Shown: one piece after another, positions 1 to 7,300 of the stretch
Layout: each line of letters opens with the position of its first letter
Numbering within the stretch: position 1 is the stretch's first letter
Source of the DNA: Pseudomonas aegrilactucae
GTDB taxonomy: Bacteria > Pseudomonadota > Gammaproteobacteria > Pseudomonadales > Pseudomonadaceae
Direction of reading: 5' to 3'
Length of the DNA: 64,000 nt
Assembly: GCF_019168305.1 (NCBI RefSeq)
Contig: NZ_JAHTBI010000054.1
Coordinates: forward strand, 1 to 64,000
The notes under the pieces: model-generated
What the model was told of the DNA's origin: nothing
Database searches by the model: none
Seen by the model: only the letters and a program-made list of their open reading frames with translations
Position numbers and translations under genes: made by a program

Positions 1-183
1 GGGGTTTATGGATCGCATACCTTCAAATTCGATGGTATACACCACGCCGTCTGGAAACTTTTTCAGAAAGTCGCCGTGACGTACCTCGTATATACCGACA
101 ACCCATGCCTTGCTGCCCGGGCGGGCAGAGGAGGGGGCTGTGTGGGTGGGTTTGACGATGTCGTCATAATTGAACAGTGGCAT
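1..183 (-). CDS. hypothetical protein, C-terminus cut by window edge
   Basis: Seen: an uninterrupted minus-strand frame of 61 codons runs from an ATG at 181-183 (MPLFNYDDIVKPTHTAPSSA) off the left edge. It has no signal peptide. It starts with a short polar region followed by a beta-rich stretch (KAWVVGIYEV, VVYTIEFEG). It is the most distal of the small minus-strand genes downstream of the Rhs locus and is separated by about 50 bases from the next one. I do not recognise the family. A cytoplasmic immunity-type protein would fit the position, but that is inference from context only. Confidence 0.55.
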   Translation of the reverse strand, partial: MPLFNYDDIVKPTHTAPSSARPGSKAWVVGIYEVRHGDFLKKFPDGVVYTIEFEGMRSINP

Positions 184-231
184 GTTCAAGTTTGCTTCAC
201 GGTTCGACGTTGAAGATGTGACATATTGCAT

Positions 232-633
232 TCACGGTGTTGCGGGGCTGTTTGCTCGATCAATTCGGAATATGCCATAAGGTCCATTGATGGAAAAGTA
301 GTCGCCGCTTGGGTTTTTTGCGATGAAGAACAAGTAGCGCCCTCCTTTTTCACAGCACCGGGGTCGAGACTCTGAAAGGGTCCCGTTGAAGGCTACCCTG
401 ATGTCACTGCTCACGGTGCCTTTGAGAACAGTGAACGGCGTGATCACGGCTACATCGTAACCGAAGTCGCCAGTGTGTCTGAGGGTACTGATAACATCGC
501 CGATGATGACGAGTTCCGAACGCGCTACTTTTTCGTCGAGGGTGATTTCGTTGACTTGAAAGGCGCTCGCTATACCGATGAGTGAGAATGAAAGAAATAT
601 AACCAGTATCTGGTGCCTGATGCTTTTGTGCAT
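232..633 (-). CDS. small exported protein of unknown function
   Basis: 133 aa. The N-terminus is a classical Sec signal peptide: MHKSIRHQ, a hydrophobic run (ILVIFLSFSLIGIA), and a likely cut after SAF or ASA near residue 24. The mature part has the pattern 'ARSELVIIGDVIS ... VLKG ... GGRYLFFIAKN', a small beta-barrel-like layout I have seen in many uncharacterised exported bacterial proteins. There is a vicinal Cys pair (RCCEKGG) near residue 93. An AGG lies 5-6 bases before the ATG. It sits among the small genes downstream of the Rhs locus and could be a periplasmic immunity or accessory protein, but no motif proves this. Confidence 0.6.
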   Translation of the reverse strand: MHKSIRHQILVIFLSFSLIGIASAFQVNEITLDEKVARSELVIIGDVISTLRHTGDFGYDVAVITPFTVLKGTVSSDIRVAFNGTLSESRPRCCEKGGRYLFFIAKNPSGDYFSINGPYGIFRIDRANSPATP

Positions 634-721
634 ATGCCTGTTCTCTGAAGAGGACGCTGTCGCTGTGTACGTTCCCGTTCAATGTCGCGGTGGTGTGCCA
701 GCGAAGTCGACCAAGGCGGAT

Positions 722-1144
722 TCAAAGTTTCAGAATTGATTCTGGCTTTTGTGTTGTTGTCGCCGTGGCGCGATCGCAATAGATACGAATGTATTCGTCA
801 TCGCAGAATCGTAATATCAAGTGGTCTTCAGGCGCGGATTTTCGCTGTTCGATTAACCAGTCGAGGTCAGTGTCATCAGGGTTTTTATACCCCATCTCCT
901 CCAGGTAGGGTTCTCTCAGATTGAATATGTTTTCGGACACGCTCACGGTCGTAATGTTGCTGAATTCGAGTGTGATCAGCGTAGTGGGTGCGTTCGGTGG
1001 ATACGTTTGTGAAAATATGATCTCGAGCGTTCTGGTCTGACTGCAGTGTGTGATCGTTTGAACACGGTAGCAGTTGTGCAGGTCGGGTTCCTGTCCGTCA
1101 AACTTAAGGTTTACTGACGAGGAAATAATGAAGTTTTTTATCAT
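722..1144 (-). CDS. hypothetical protein, possible orphan immunity protein
   Basis: 140 aa, acidic, no signal peptide or membrane segment. The sequence alternates short beta strands (LEIIFSQTY, LITLEFSNITTVSVSE) with a helical segment (PYLEEMGYKN) and ends with a CDDEYIRIYCDR strand, resembling the generic alpha+beta layout of small immunity proteins. The start ATG at 1142-1144 has only a weak ribosome binding site. It is codirectional with the Rhs genes and other small genes on both sides, and its AT content is higher than that of the core genes to the right. The immunity role is inferred from position. I do not recognise a named family. Confidence 0.55.
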   Translation of the reverse strand: MIKNFIISSSVNLKFDGQEPDLHNCYRVQTITHCSQTRTLEIIFSQTYPPNAPTTLITLEFSNITTVSVSENIFNLREPYLEEMGYKNPDDTDLDWLIEQRKSAPEDHLILRFCDDEYIRIYCDRATATTTQKPESILKL

Positions 1145-1218
1145 GTGTGCAGGTTGATGCCGTGTTGAGTCGACTGTTTGTCAGAACGTACGGGGATTTC
1201 ATTTGAGGTTTGAAGCGA

Positions 1219-1566
1219 TCAAGTGTTGCACAGTATCGACCAGTGCAAGTTGATGTCAGGCGACAGTGTCAGCCTGGCGTGCGCCAATGAGTTGTCAATA
1301 TTGAAGCGTATTCGAATGCCATCAGCCTGCGGGTCGTGAAAGATATCTATGGTTTCCACGCCTTCGGATGAAAGGGTTGCTAGCACCTGGTTGCCCAGGC
1401 ACATGGATACCTGAAACGAGTTCATGATTTCGCTGAAAGAAAAATCGAACACCACCCCGGAGGTTCCGGACTTTACCAAGTAGCGGGACATTGCGATGCT
1501 TGAGTCTACTTCGGTAGGCTCAATGCCGAAGCTTTCCAGGAAGTCCAAGGTGCTTGGGTATGCCAT
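1219..1566 (-). CDS. hypothetical protein, possible orphan immunity protein
   Basis: 115 aa from the internal ATG at 1564-1566 (MAYPSTLDFLESFGIEP). I prefer this over the longer frame to 1599 because GAGAGG sits 5-6 bases upstream. It is cytoplasmic, with no signal peptide: a short N-terminal helix, then several amphipathic strands (GVVFDFSFSE, FQVSMCLGNQVLATLS, GIRIRFNIDN, ARLTLSP). Size, acidity and location in the minus-strand series after the Rhs toxin fit a small immunity protein. This is contextual inference and no family was recognised. Confidence 0.6.
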   Translation of the reverse strand: MAYPSTLDFLESFGIEPTEVDSSIAMSRYLVKSGTSGVVFDFSFSEIMNSFQVSMCLGNQVLATLSSEGVETIDIFHDPQADGIRIRFNIDNSLAHARLTLSPDINLHWSILCNT

Positions 1567-1827
1567 TGTCGCCTCTCTCATTACACGGACGTGCACCACA
1601 CGACGTTAAGTGCCAAGGCAAAAATAATAGTGGCAGACGAATGCGAGTCAATAAAAATCCTTATTCATAAGGATTATTCGAAGCGTTGGGAATGTTTTCC
1701 TTTTAGATGTTATGTGACTGAAATGGAACACATCGGGATTAACGGCTTCGCTCATGCCAACGTAGGCTCCCGTTAAGGCGCGGGCGTACCACCTGTGGGC
1801 CGCGTCTGCGGCCCGGGCATTACGCCG

Positions 1828-1896
1828 TTAGTCGCTTGCCGCTTTCGCCTCCATGCCATCAAGTACCGATTCGATCAACGCGTTACTGCAGTTGAT
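1828..1896 (-). pseudogene. C-terminal scrap of an unidentified gene
   Basis: Reading the minus strand gives 22 codons (INCSNALIESVLDGMEAKAA, then SD) before a TAA at 1828-1830. The amphipathic helix and hydrophilic tail look like the end of a small Pseudomonas protein. Upstream the frame runs straight into the 1899-1977 hairpin with no start codon or ribosome binding site, so only the 3' end remains. Family not recognised. Confidence 0.35.
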
Positions 1897-1898
1897 AG

Positions 1899-1977
1899 GG
1901 TGGCGGCTACGTGGGGGTCTGCAAGACCGGGGCAAAAGGAACCCGGCAGACCCGAATATCTCCCCCACGCAGCCACC
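1899..1977. repeat. long imperfect inverted repeat / structured element
   Basis: Seen: GGTGGC (1899-1904) pairs with GCCACC (1972-1977), and CGTGGGGG (1910-1917) pairs with CCCCCACG (1962-1969). Inside these, TCTGC pairs with GCAGA and CCGGG with CCCGG around an A-rich loop (gcaaaagg). The paired arms with bulges resemble an interspersed palindromic element or a folded RNA more than a terminator, since no T run follows. Confidence 0.5.
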
Positions 1978-2021
1978 ATAAAACGAAACCACGGACACAA
2001 AAAAGCGCCGATGGTGGGTAG

Positions 2022-2109
2022 GGGGCTGATCGTGGTGGGCTTGCTGTTCGTGTTCCGCAAGCCCGCCGTCAAAAAGGTCGGTTCAGTGGATCAGTCGCTC
2101 GCCCTTTGA
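2022..2109 (+). pseudogene. duplicated 3' end of the DMT transporter gene
   Basis: These 88 bases match 9411-9498, the end of the intact EamA-type transporter gene, at 79 of 88 positions by eye, including the stop codon position. The encoded tail GLIVVGLLFVFRKPAVKKVG parallels GLIVVGLLFVFRKPDVKKVD in the intact protein. Homology starts abruptly at 2022 and ends at the stop codon. The copy is in the same orientation as the intact gene and lies on the opposite side of the Rhs locus, giving a direct repeat that flanks it. Confidence 0.85.
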
Positions 2110-2162
2110 ATGCCGACTTGCCCGGTGCTCGACCCAGCAGGCTCCGGGCAGTTTGACGGACG

Positions 2163-2309
2163 ATGGGGACTCTACTGTTTAAGATCGTCCCTGAAGTTGC
2201 ACAAGATGGACTCCTCAAGAAAGGTCAGTCGGCGCATGAGGCGTTCGGCCATCACAGGGCTGGCCGGTACATTGACTGGGATGAGTTGTGCAACCGATTC
2301 GCCCTTTGA
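2163..2309 (+). CDS. 48-codon frame, possible remnant of a larger gene
   Basis: The frame MGTLLFKIVPEVAQDGLLKK ... GHHRAGRYIDWDELCNRFAL ends at TGA 2307-2309. The C-terminal pattern 'AHEAF-HHRAGRY--WDEL' resembles the tails of small RelB/Phd-like antitoxins, where a helix is followed by a short 'R-TG----W-E' motif, but the resemblance is weak. No good ribosome binding site precedes the ATG and a stop codon lies just upstream, so this may be the surviving 3' part of a disrupted gene rather than a live one. Confidence 0.3.
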   Translation: MGTLLFKIVPEVAQDGLLKKGQSAHEAFGHHRAGRYIDWDELCNRFAL

Positions 2310-2391
2310 CGCGGCCTCTGCCCGGTCGTAATTGTAATCAGTTGGCGTTTTTTAATCTGTTTTCTCACGCTAGGATTTGTTCAGAGGCGTG

Positions 2392-2787
2392 TCAGTGGCG
2401 ATCAGTATGTTGAACTCCAATGTTTTTCATTACGCATAACGTGATTTTTCTCGACGAATTTATTTCATTGAAATGTTCCAGAAAACCACAGAGCTCGCTG
2501 CCCAGAAAATAATCTATGTCCCACCGTTCTTCGCTGGCTTGGTCGTGCGGTAAGTTATGTATCAGATTCAGTATCAACCCCGCACTGCGGAAGTCGGTTC
2601 GTTCAATTTGAAGCAAGACCTCTGCGAGACAGGTTTCCAGAATGGCACGGATATAAGGCAATTCGACTTCACTCAGTGCGCTCAGTGCTAGTTTCAAGCA
2701 GGGCTCGACATGCACGTTAGGTCTGCCATTTAGCAGCATGTTTCGACTTGAGGTTAGATGTTCAAAAATCGTACTTTTATTTTTCAT
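2392..2787 (-). CDS. small helical protein, possible Rhs-associated immunity protein
   Basis: 131 aa, no signal peptide, predicted almost entirely alpha-helical (HLTSSRNMLLNG, EPCLKLALSALSEVELPYIR, ETCLAEVLLQIER, GLILNLIHNLPHD). I have a general memory of similar short helical proteins encoded beside Rhs or toxin loci in Pseudomonas but cannot name the family. The start ATG at 2785-2787 has a weak AGTGG upstream. It is codirectional with the Rhs genes. An immunity role is plausible from context; the sequence alone shows only a compact helical cytoplasmic protein. Confidence 0.6.
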   Translation of the reverse strand: MKNKSTIFEHLTSSRNMLLNGRPNVHVEPCLKLALSALSEVELPYIRAILETCLAEVLLQIERTDFRSAGLILNLIHNLPHDQASEERWDIDYFLGSELCGFLEHFNEINSSRKITLCVMKNIGVQHTDRH

Positions 2788-2860
2788 CAGTAACCACTTG
2801 GAGTGTAGGTTAAATCGTTCGGGGTTTTATACGCTCCCCACGGTAGCTGCACCTCATTAA

Positions 2861-3022
2861 CGGGGGCTTCTGATATCCCTGCTCGAGGAGCTGCTAGTGC
2901 ACGGTGATGACCGTCAAGGGATCACGCCCAAGGTGGTGTCCGACGGCAGCAGTGCGCGGCAGATCACCGATGAGTATCGCCAGCAGTTGCAGTTGATGCA
3001 GCCGTTGGGGGAGGGGAGTTGA
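2861..3022 (+). pseudogene. C-terminal gene fragment, plus strand
   Basis: An open frame of 53 codons (RGLLISLLEELLVHGDDRQG ... QITDEYRQQLQLMQPLGEGS) ends at TGA 3020-3022. It has no plausible start codon, and a stop codon sits in frame immediately upstream at 2858-2860. Base and codon use are GC-rich like the core genome, unlike the small genes beside it. It is the tail of some core gene that was truncated when the accessory DNA arrived. I do not recognise the protein. Confidence 0.4.
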
Positions 3023-3025
3023 GGA

Positions 3026-3058
3026 GCGCCCGTCACCGGCAAAGCCGGTGACGGGCGC
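3026..3058. terminator. perfect 15-bp stem hairpin
   Basis: GCGCCCGTCACCGGC (3026-3040), loop AAA, then its exact complement (3044-3058). It lies 4 bases after the fragment ending at 3022 and 15 bases before the end of the minus-strand gene at 3074, so it may act as a terminator from either side. There is no clear T run, so a REP-like hairpin is an alternative. Confidence 0.5.
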
Positions 3059-3073
3059 GAAGGGCGTTAAGGT

Positions 3074-3505
3074 TCAGGCTTCGCGCCAGAGAATGGAACG
3101 CGCCGTGGCAGAGAAAATACCTTCAGCGTTTTCCTGTGCAGAGGCAACAAACGACAGGTCGCCATCTTCCAGACGCTCGATCCTTACCGTATTGATGATG
3201 CCATCACGATGTGCGTCTCTGGCGATGACCTGAAGGCACTTCAAACCGAGGAAAAGCAGCTCAACGGATTTGACATGTGCTGACTGACGTTCAAAGGTGG
3301 CCCGCAGTTTCTGGTCGGCGGCGAACGCTGGCGGCGGGTAGACAATGCACAAATCGTCATCGACGTGACACTCGCCCCAGCTTTCATGTCGGGTCAGGAT
3401 GCAATCGCTGAAGCCGCCAAACGTGTTGATCAACTGGTTCACGGCCTCTTCGGAGTCCAGCGTGGTCCAGTCATCGAGATTCACTTGAGTTGGCAGTACT
3501 GGCAT
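3074..3505 (-). CDS. putative cognate immunity protein of the Rhs toxin
   Basis: 143 aa, acidic, cytoplasmic. The start ATG at 3503-3505 lies inside the last codons of the Rhs toxin gene, giving a 25-base overlap, and is preceded by a strong AGGAGAGG ribosome binding site. That coupling is typical of toxin-immunity pairs. The chain begins with a helical segment (SEEAVNQLINTFGGF), continues with His/Cys/acidic stretches (RHESWGECHVDDDLCIVYPP) and finishes with strands (GIINTVRIERLEDGDLSFVA). No named immunity family is recognised. The role is inferred from the overlap, size and order. Confidence 0.7.
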   Translation of the reverse strand: MPVLPTQVNLDDWTTLDSEEAVNQLINTFGGFSDCILTRHESWGECHVDDDLCIVYPPPAFAADQKLRATFERQSAHVKSVELLFLGLKCLQVIARDAHRDGIINTVRIERLEDGDLSFVASAQENAEGIFSATARSILWREA

Positions 3506-4356
3506 GGCGGGCCTCTCCTGATTGATCCATCGGGTTTACTGTCCCAGTTGTGAGCATGGTCGCCTAACGGTTGCCCATTGGTACCTACGTGATTACCGTG
3601 ACTGTGATCATAATCGACTTCAGGGCGACCATCCTTGCCAAAACGGCGCCCGTCAGCCGTTGAGCCGTCTTCGCGTTTGCCCGGCCAGAAGTCACTGTTA
3701 GGTGAGCCTTCGTTTGGCCGAGAGGTACTTTGTCTGGAACGGTCGGGTGTGTCGGTTTTTTCGTTGTGGACCCGCCCGCTCTGCGGTTGCGTTGTGCTGT
3801 CGATATTGCTGCCGGGATACGCCATACCGCCTGCGTTGAAGCCGTTGGCACCCGGTTGAGCCCCCCCTTTCATCACTGTATCGATGGTCACCGCAGCGGC
3901 CAGCGCAGTGACCAGGTAGATCATCGGTTGGATGAGGAAGGCATAGTTGCCGTCCGGGTCGACGTACTTGTACGGATTGTTGTTGGTGTAGGTATAGCGA
4001 TTGAAGCTGTGCAGGTTGTCTTCCTGGAAGCCGACCGGATCGACACCCATGAACCGCCCCAGTGCCGGGTCATAGTAGCGTGCGCCCATGTACGACAGCC
4101 CCGATCCGTCGTCGTACGCCTTTCCATGAAAACCGATCCTGTTGCCGGCACTGGCCGGGGACTTGGTCAGCTTCTCACCGTAAGGCTTGTAGTTCTCCGT
4201 CCACAGCAGGTTGCCGGCGGCATCGGTGGCGGCCAGTGGCGTGCCTGAAATGTCGTTATGGAAGTAGGTGGCAGTACCTGCGATGGCCATGTTGGTCATG
4301 CTCAGCGTGAGCAGCGCCACGCCAAGTTGCTTGCCGATTTTTTTCAACGCATCCAT
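3481..4356 (-). CDS. exported Rhs core C-terminal protein with toxin tip
   Basis: 291 aa from the ATG at 4354-4356, chosen because CAGGAG lies 8 bases upstream; a longer frame to 4383 overlaps the preceding stop but lacks a ribosome binding site. Residues 1-26 form a signal peptide (MDALKKIGKQ, LGVALLTLSM, cut after AIA). Then comes the canonical Rhs core: YFHNDISGTPLAATDAAGN, the SYMGARYYDPALGRFMGVDP motif, and the NPYKYVDPDGN boundary near residue 145. After a hydrophobic segment (LIQPMIYLVTALAAAVTI) a polar linker leads to a His-rich tip with DYDHSHGNHVGTNG, GDHAHNW and a final CQYC. In ordinary Rhs proteins this part is fused to the repeat shell; here it is a separate polypeptide. Tip chemistry is unknown; metal binding is a guess from the His/Asp/Cys pattern. 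Confidence 0.85.
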   Translation of the reverse strand: MDALKKIGKQLGVALLTLSMTNMAIAGTATYFHNDISGTPLAATDAAGNLLWTENYKPYGEKLTKSPASAGNRIGFHGKAYDDGSGLSYMGARYYDPALGRFMGVDPVGFQEDNLHSFNRYTYTNNNPYKYVDPDGNYAFLIQPMIYLVTALAAAVTIDTVMKGGAQPGANGFNAGGMAYPGSNIDSTTQPQSGRVHNEKTDTPDRSRQSTSRPNEGSPNSDFWPGKREDGSTADGRRFGKDGRPEVDYDHSHGNHVGTNGQPLGDHAHNWDSKPDGSIRRGPPCQYCQLK

Positions 4357-4379
4357 GCGGGTTGCTCCTGTGCGCAGGC

Positions 4380-7300
4380 TCATGGGGTGACCTCCTGTGC
4401 AATGCGTTTGTCACCCAGGTAGAAATACTCGGTGAGTGTGCTGCCGTTCAGTTCGATCAGTTGCCGGCCTTTGGAGTCGTGCATTTCATACAGAGCGGCG
4501 CCCGCCCTGGTTACGCTGCTGCGGTGGTCGAGGCCGTCATAGCGGTACTCGATCTTGCCTGCCGGGTTGCTGCAGTTGATGCACACCAGGTTCGGCACGC
4601 CGTTGTAGGTGTAGGTATTGCCCTGGCTGCTGTTGATGTTGCCGTAGGCGTCGTAGCCATAGCTGTTGGCGCGCAGGCCGCTGACGGCACTCAGGCGGTT
4701 CTGTGCGTCGTAGCTGTAGTTGAGGGTGGACTGGCCGAGCGTCTGTTTGAGGATGTTGCCGCCGCCACTGTAGGCAATGCTGCCTTCGCCCCAGAACCCT
4801 GCGACGCTGGTCAGGCGGTTGATGTTGTCGTAGCCCAGGGTGCGATTGAAGGCGCTGTTGGCGGTATCACGGATAGTCGCCAGGTTGCCGGTGCCGTCGT
4901 AGGTGTAGCTGCTGTTGAGATACAGGCTACCCCCGGTTTTCTGGGTGTTGAACGTCGCTGGCCACAGGCGCGGGTTCTGCCCGTAGTTGCTCACCGTGCC
5001 GTTGGCATAGGTGATCTGCTGGATCAGCCCGCTCGGCCAGTATTTGACGTTGTTGACATAACCGCTGACGGTGGTGGGGCGGCCCAGGGCGTCCGGGGCG
5101 TAGGTTACCACCCGACCAGACTGCGGGTAGGTCACGCTACTGAGCTGGTCCAGACCGTTGTAGGCGTACTTGGCGGTGAAGCTTTTGCCGTCGAGTGCGA
5201 GGGTCTCCTGGATCAGGTTGCCAGCCGCATCGTAGGCGAAGCTGCGGTTGCCACCGGCTGCGTTGCTGGTCAGCAGCTTGCCGTTCTTGTTATAGGTTTT
5301 GGTCACCGCGGGCGTGGTGCCTGGGTAGGTCACCGAGGTAAGACGATTCTGGCCATCGTAGGCGTAGCGGGTAACGCCGGAAGCGCCCACGGCACGCGTG
5401 GTCATGTTGCCGGCGATATCTCGGCCATAGGTAGTCACACCGGTTTCCGGGTTGGTGACCGAGACAAGGTAGCCGTTGACGTTGTAGCTGTAGCTGCGCT
5501 TGAGACCGCCTTGGGTCACGGCGGTGATCTGGTCGCGGGTATCGCGGCTCAAGGTCACGTTGGCGCTGGGTTCGGCTGCGACAATCGCCATCAGTTGCCC
5601 CTGCGACGGGTCACCGTAATACCTGTAGGTGGACGTGCTGACCTTGCCGCGCTCATCGGTGACAGTCTGGGTGCCGGGGCCGTAGGCGGTTGACTGGAAG
5701 GTACCGTCGGCGTGGGTGGTGCGGATGACTCGGTTCATCGCATCGTATTGATAGCGGGTGCCGGTAGCAGCGCCCGGATGCGACACGAAGGTCTGTCGGC
5801 CCAGGGCGTCGTACTCGTGACGCGTGGTGATTGCGCCCAGCGTCATGCTGGCCACTTGACCGAACGGGTCATACCGGGTGGTTTCGATCTGCGCGCCGCG
5901 GGTGGAGGTTTTTTGCGTCGGTGTATAGGCAATGGTCGTGGCTGTTCCCGACGGTGGGGTGATTGAGGTTACGCGGTTGAGCCCATCGAACGTGTAACGT
6001 GTGGTCTTGCCTTCCCCGTTGGTCTCGCTGGTGATATTGCCGGTGTTGTCGACCACGCGGGTCAGGCTGATGCCCTCTGGCTGAGCTTGGGTTTGCCAGG
6101 CGCCATGCCTGTAGTTGCCATAGGTATACACGCGGTTGCCGGGACGGGTCTGGCTGGCGAGATTGCCCTGCGCGTCGTAGGTATGACCGGTGACTACGCC
6201 ATTGCGGTTGATTGCCAGAACGTTGCCGTTGGTATCGAAGGTGCGAGTGACCGAACTGCCGGGGAACAGTTCGTCCTTGAGGCGGCCAATGATCCATTTG
6301 GTCGGGTCGTTGAAGTAGGTCAGCTTCGTGACGCGGCTGCCGCCATTGGGACCGGTTTCGGTGCGGCTACCCGGATTGCCGTAGGCATCGTAGCCTGCGT
6401 ACTCGGTGGTGTAGGTGGCGCCATTGCGGGTGATGGTGTGTTTTTGCAGGTCGGCCACCCAGGACTGCTGGTCCCTGACCGTTCCCAGTTCGTGAACCAC
6501 CGTCGGGGCGGTCGTCAGTAGCCGATTCTGCCAGGTGTAGGTCTCGGTTTCACCACCGGCACCGACCTTGCTGACTGGCGTACCGATACGCCATGCCGTG
6601 TTGTGGAAGCTGGCCGAAAGCGTGGTGGCGATGTTGTAGGCAGGGCCGATGAACGTGTAGGTCTCGACACCAATGGGGCTGGTGACTTTGGTGGTATCGG
6701 GCACACCTGCACTGCCTCGGGTGTAGCTGTAGTTCCAGGTTCCACCGTTGGACAGGGTTTTGCTGGCAACCCGTTCGTAGACTGCATACTTTTTGAATGG
6801 ATGGGCGCCGTAATCCCTGTACTCCACTGCGTTCTTGTAGAAACCATAGGTGTAGGAAACTGATCCACCCCAAGGGTTGGTCACTTTCTGCAGCTTGCGC
6901 GCCGCAATGCTGACGGCGGTGAGGGGAATCGTCTGAGGAGGGACAGTGCTTGCGAACTCGCCCGGACCATAGGCATAGGACCAGGATCCTCCCGCCGGTG
7001 GCGTGACCTTGCTCAAGACCTGTTGGCCTTCCGTGCCCAGGGCGGCGTACTGGTAGCTCCATTTGCGACCCGTGTGGTCGGTCATCGTGCTCAAGCGACC
7101 ATTCGCGGCGCTATAGGTGAAGTCGATGAATCGGCCATCCCCGGCACTGATCCGAGTCAGCGGAAAATCGGACGCCTCGATTTCCTTGAAATTGATGACT
7201 TCAGTGAAACCGGCGCCGTTGTTGACGCCCGGTACATTCCTTGGCGGTATGTGATTGGCGGGGTTGCGGTAGGTAAAGCTCAGCGTGTTGCCGTAGACGT

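Larger units (their letters stand above)
1567..2391. other. 825-base gene-debris region without an intact large gene
   Basis: Between two small minus-strand genes there is no convincing full-length gene. It contains an AT-rich upstream stretch (1600-1760), a GC hairpin gggccgc-gtct-gcggccc near 1797-1814, the C-terminal scrap of a minus-strand gene (1828-1896), a long imperfect hairpin (1899-1977), the tail of a DMT transporter gene (2022-2109) and a 48-codon plus-strand frame (2163-2309). The patchwork suggests repeated recombination at this Rhs flank. The individual pieces are listed separately. Confidence 0.6.

Noticed and set aside
1795..2109. 104-codon plus-strand frame as a gene
   Set aside because: It merely joins a hairpin and debris to the duplicated transporter tail by chance; only the last 28 codons have protein-like meaning.
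3026..3058. Hairpin as a CRISPR repeat or attachment site
   Set aside because: It occurs once here, is a simple perfect stem-loop, and has no spacer array or integrase.
4380..4383. ATGA overlap as the start of the Rhs tail protein
   Set aside because: The ATG at 4356 has a clear AGGAG at proper distance and begins a better signal peptide; the overlapping ATG has no ribosome binding site.
4362..5693. 443-codon plus-strand frame inside rhs
   Set aside because: Antisense to YD repeats. Its Val/Gly/Ala-rich repeats mirror the rhs coding repeats, so it is a shadow.
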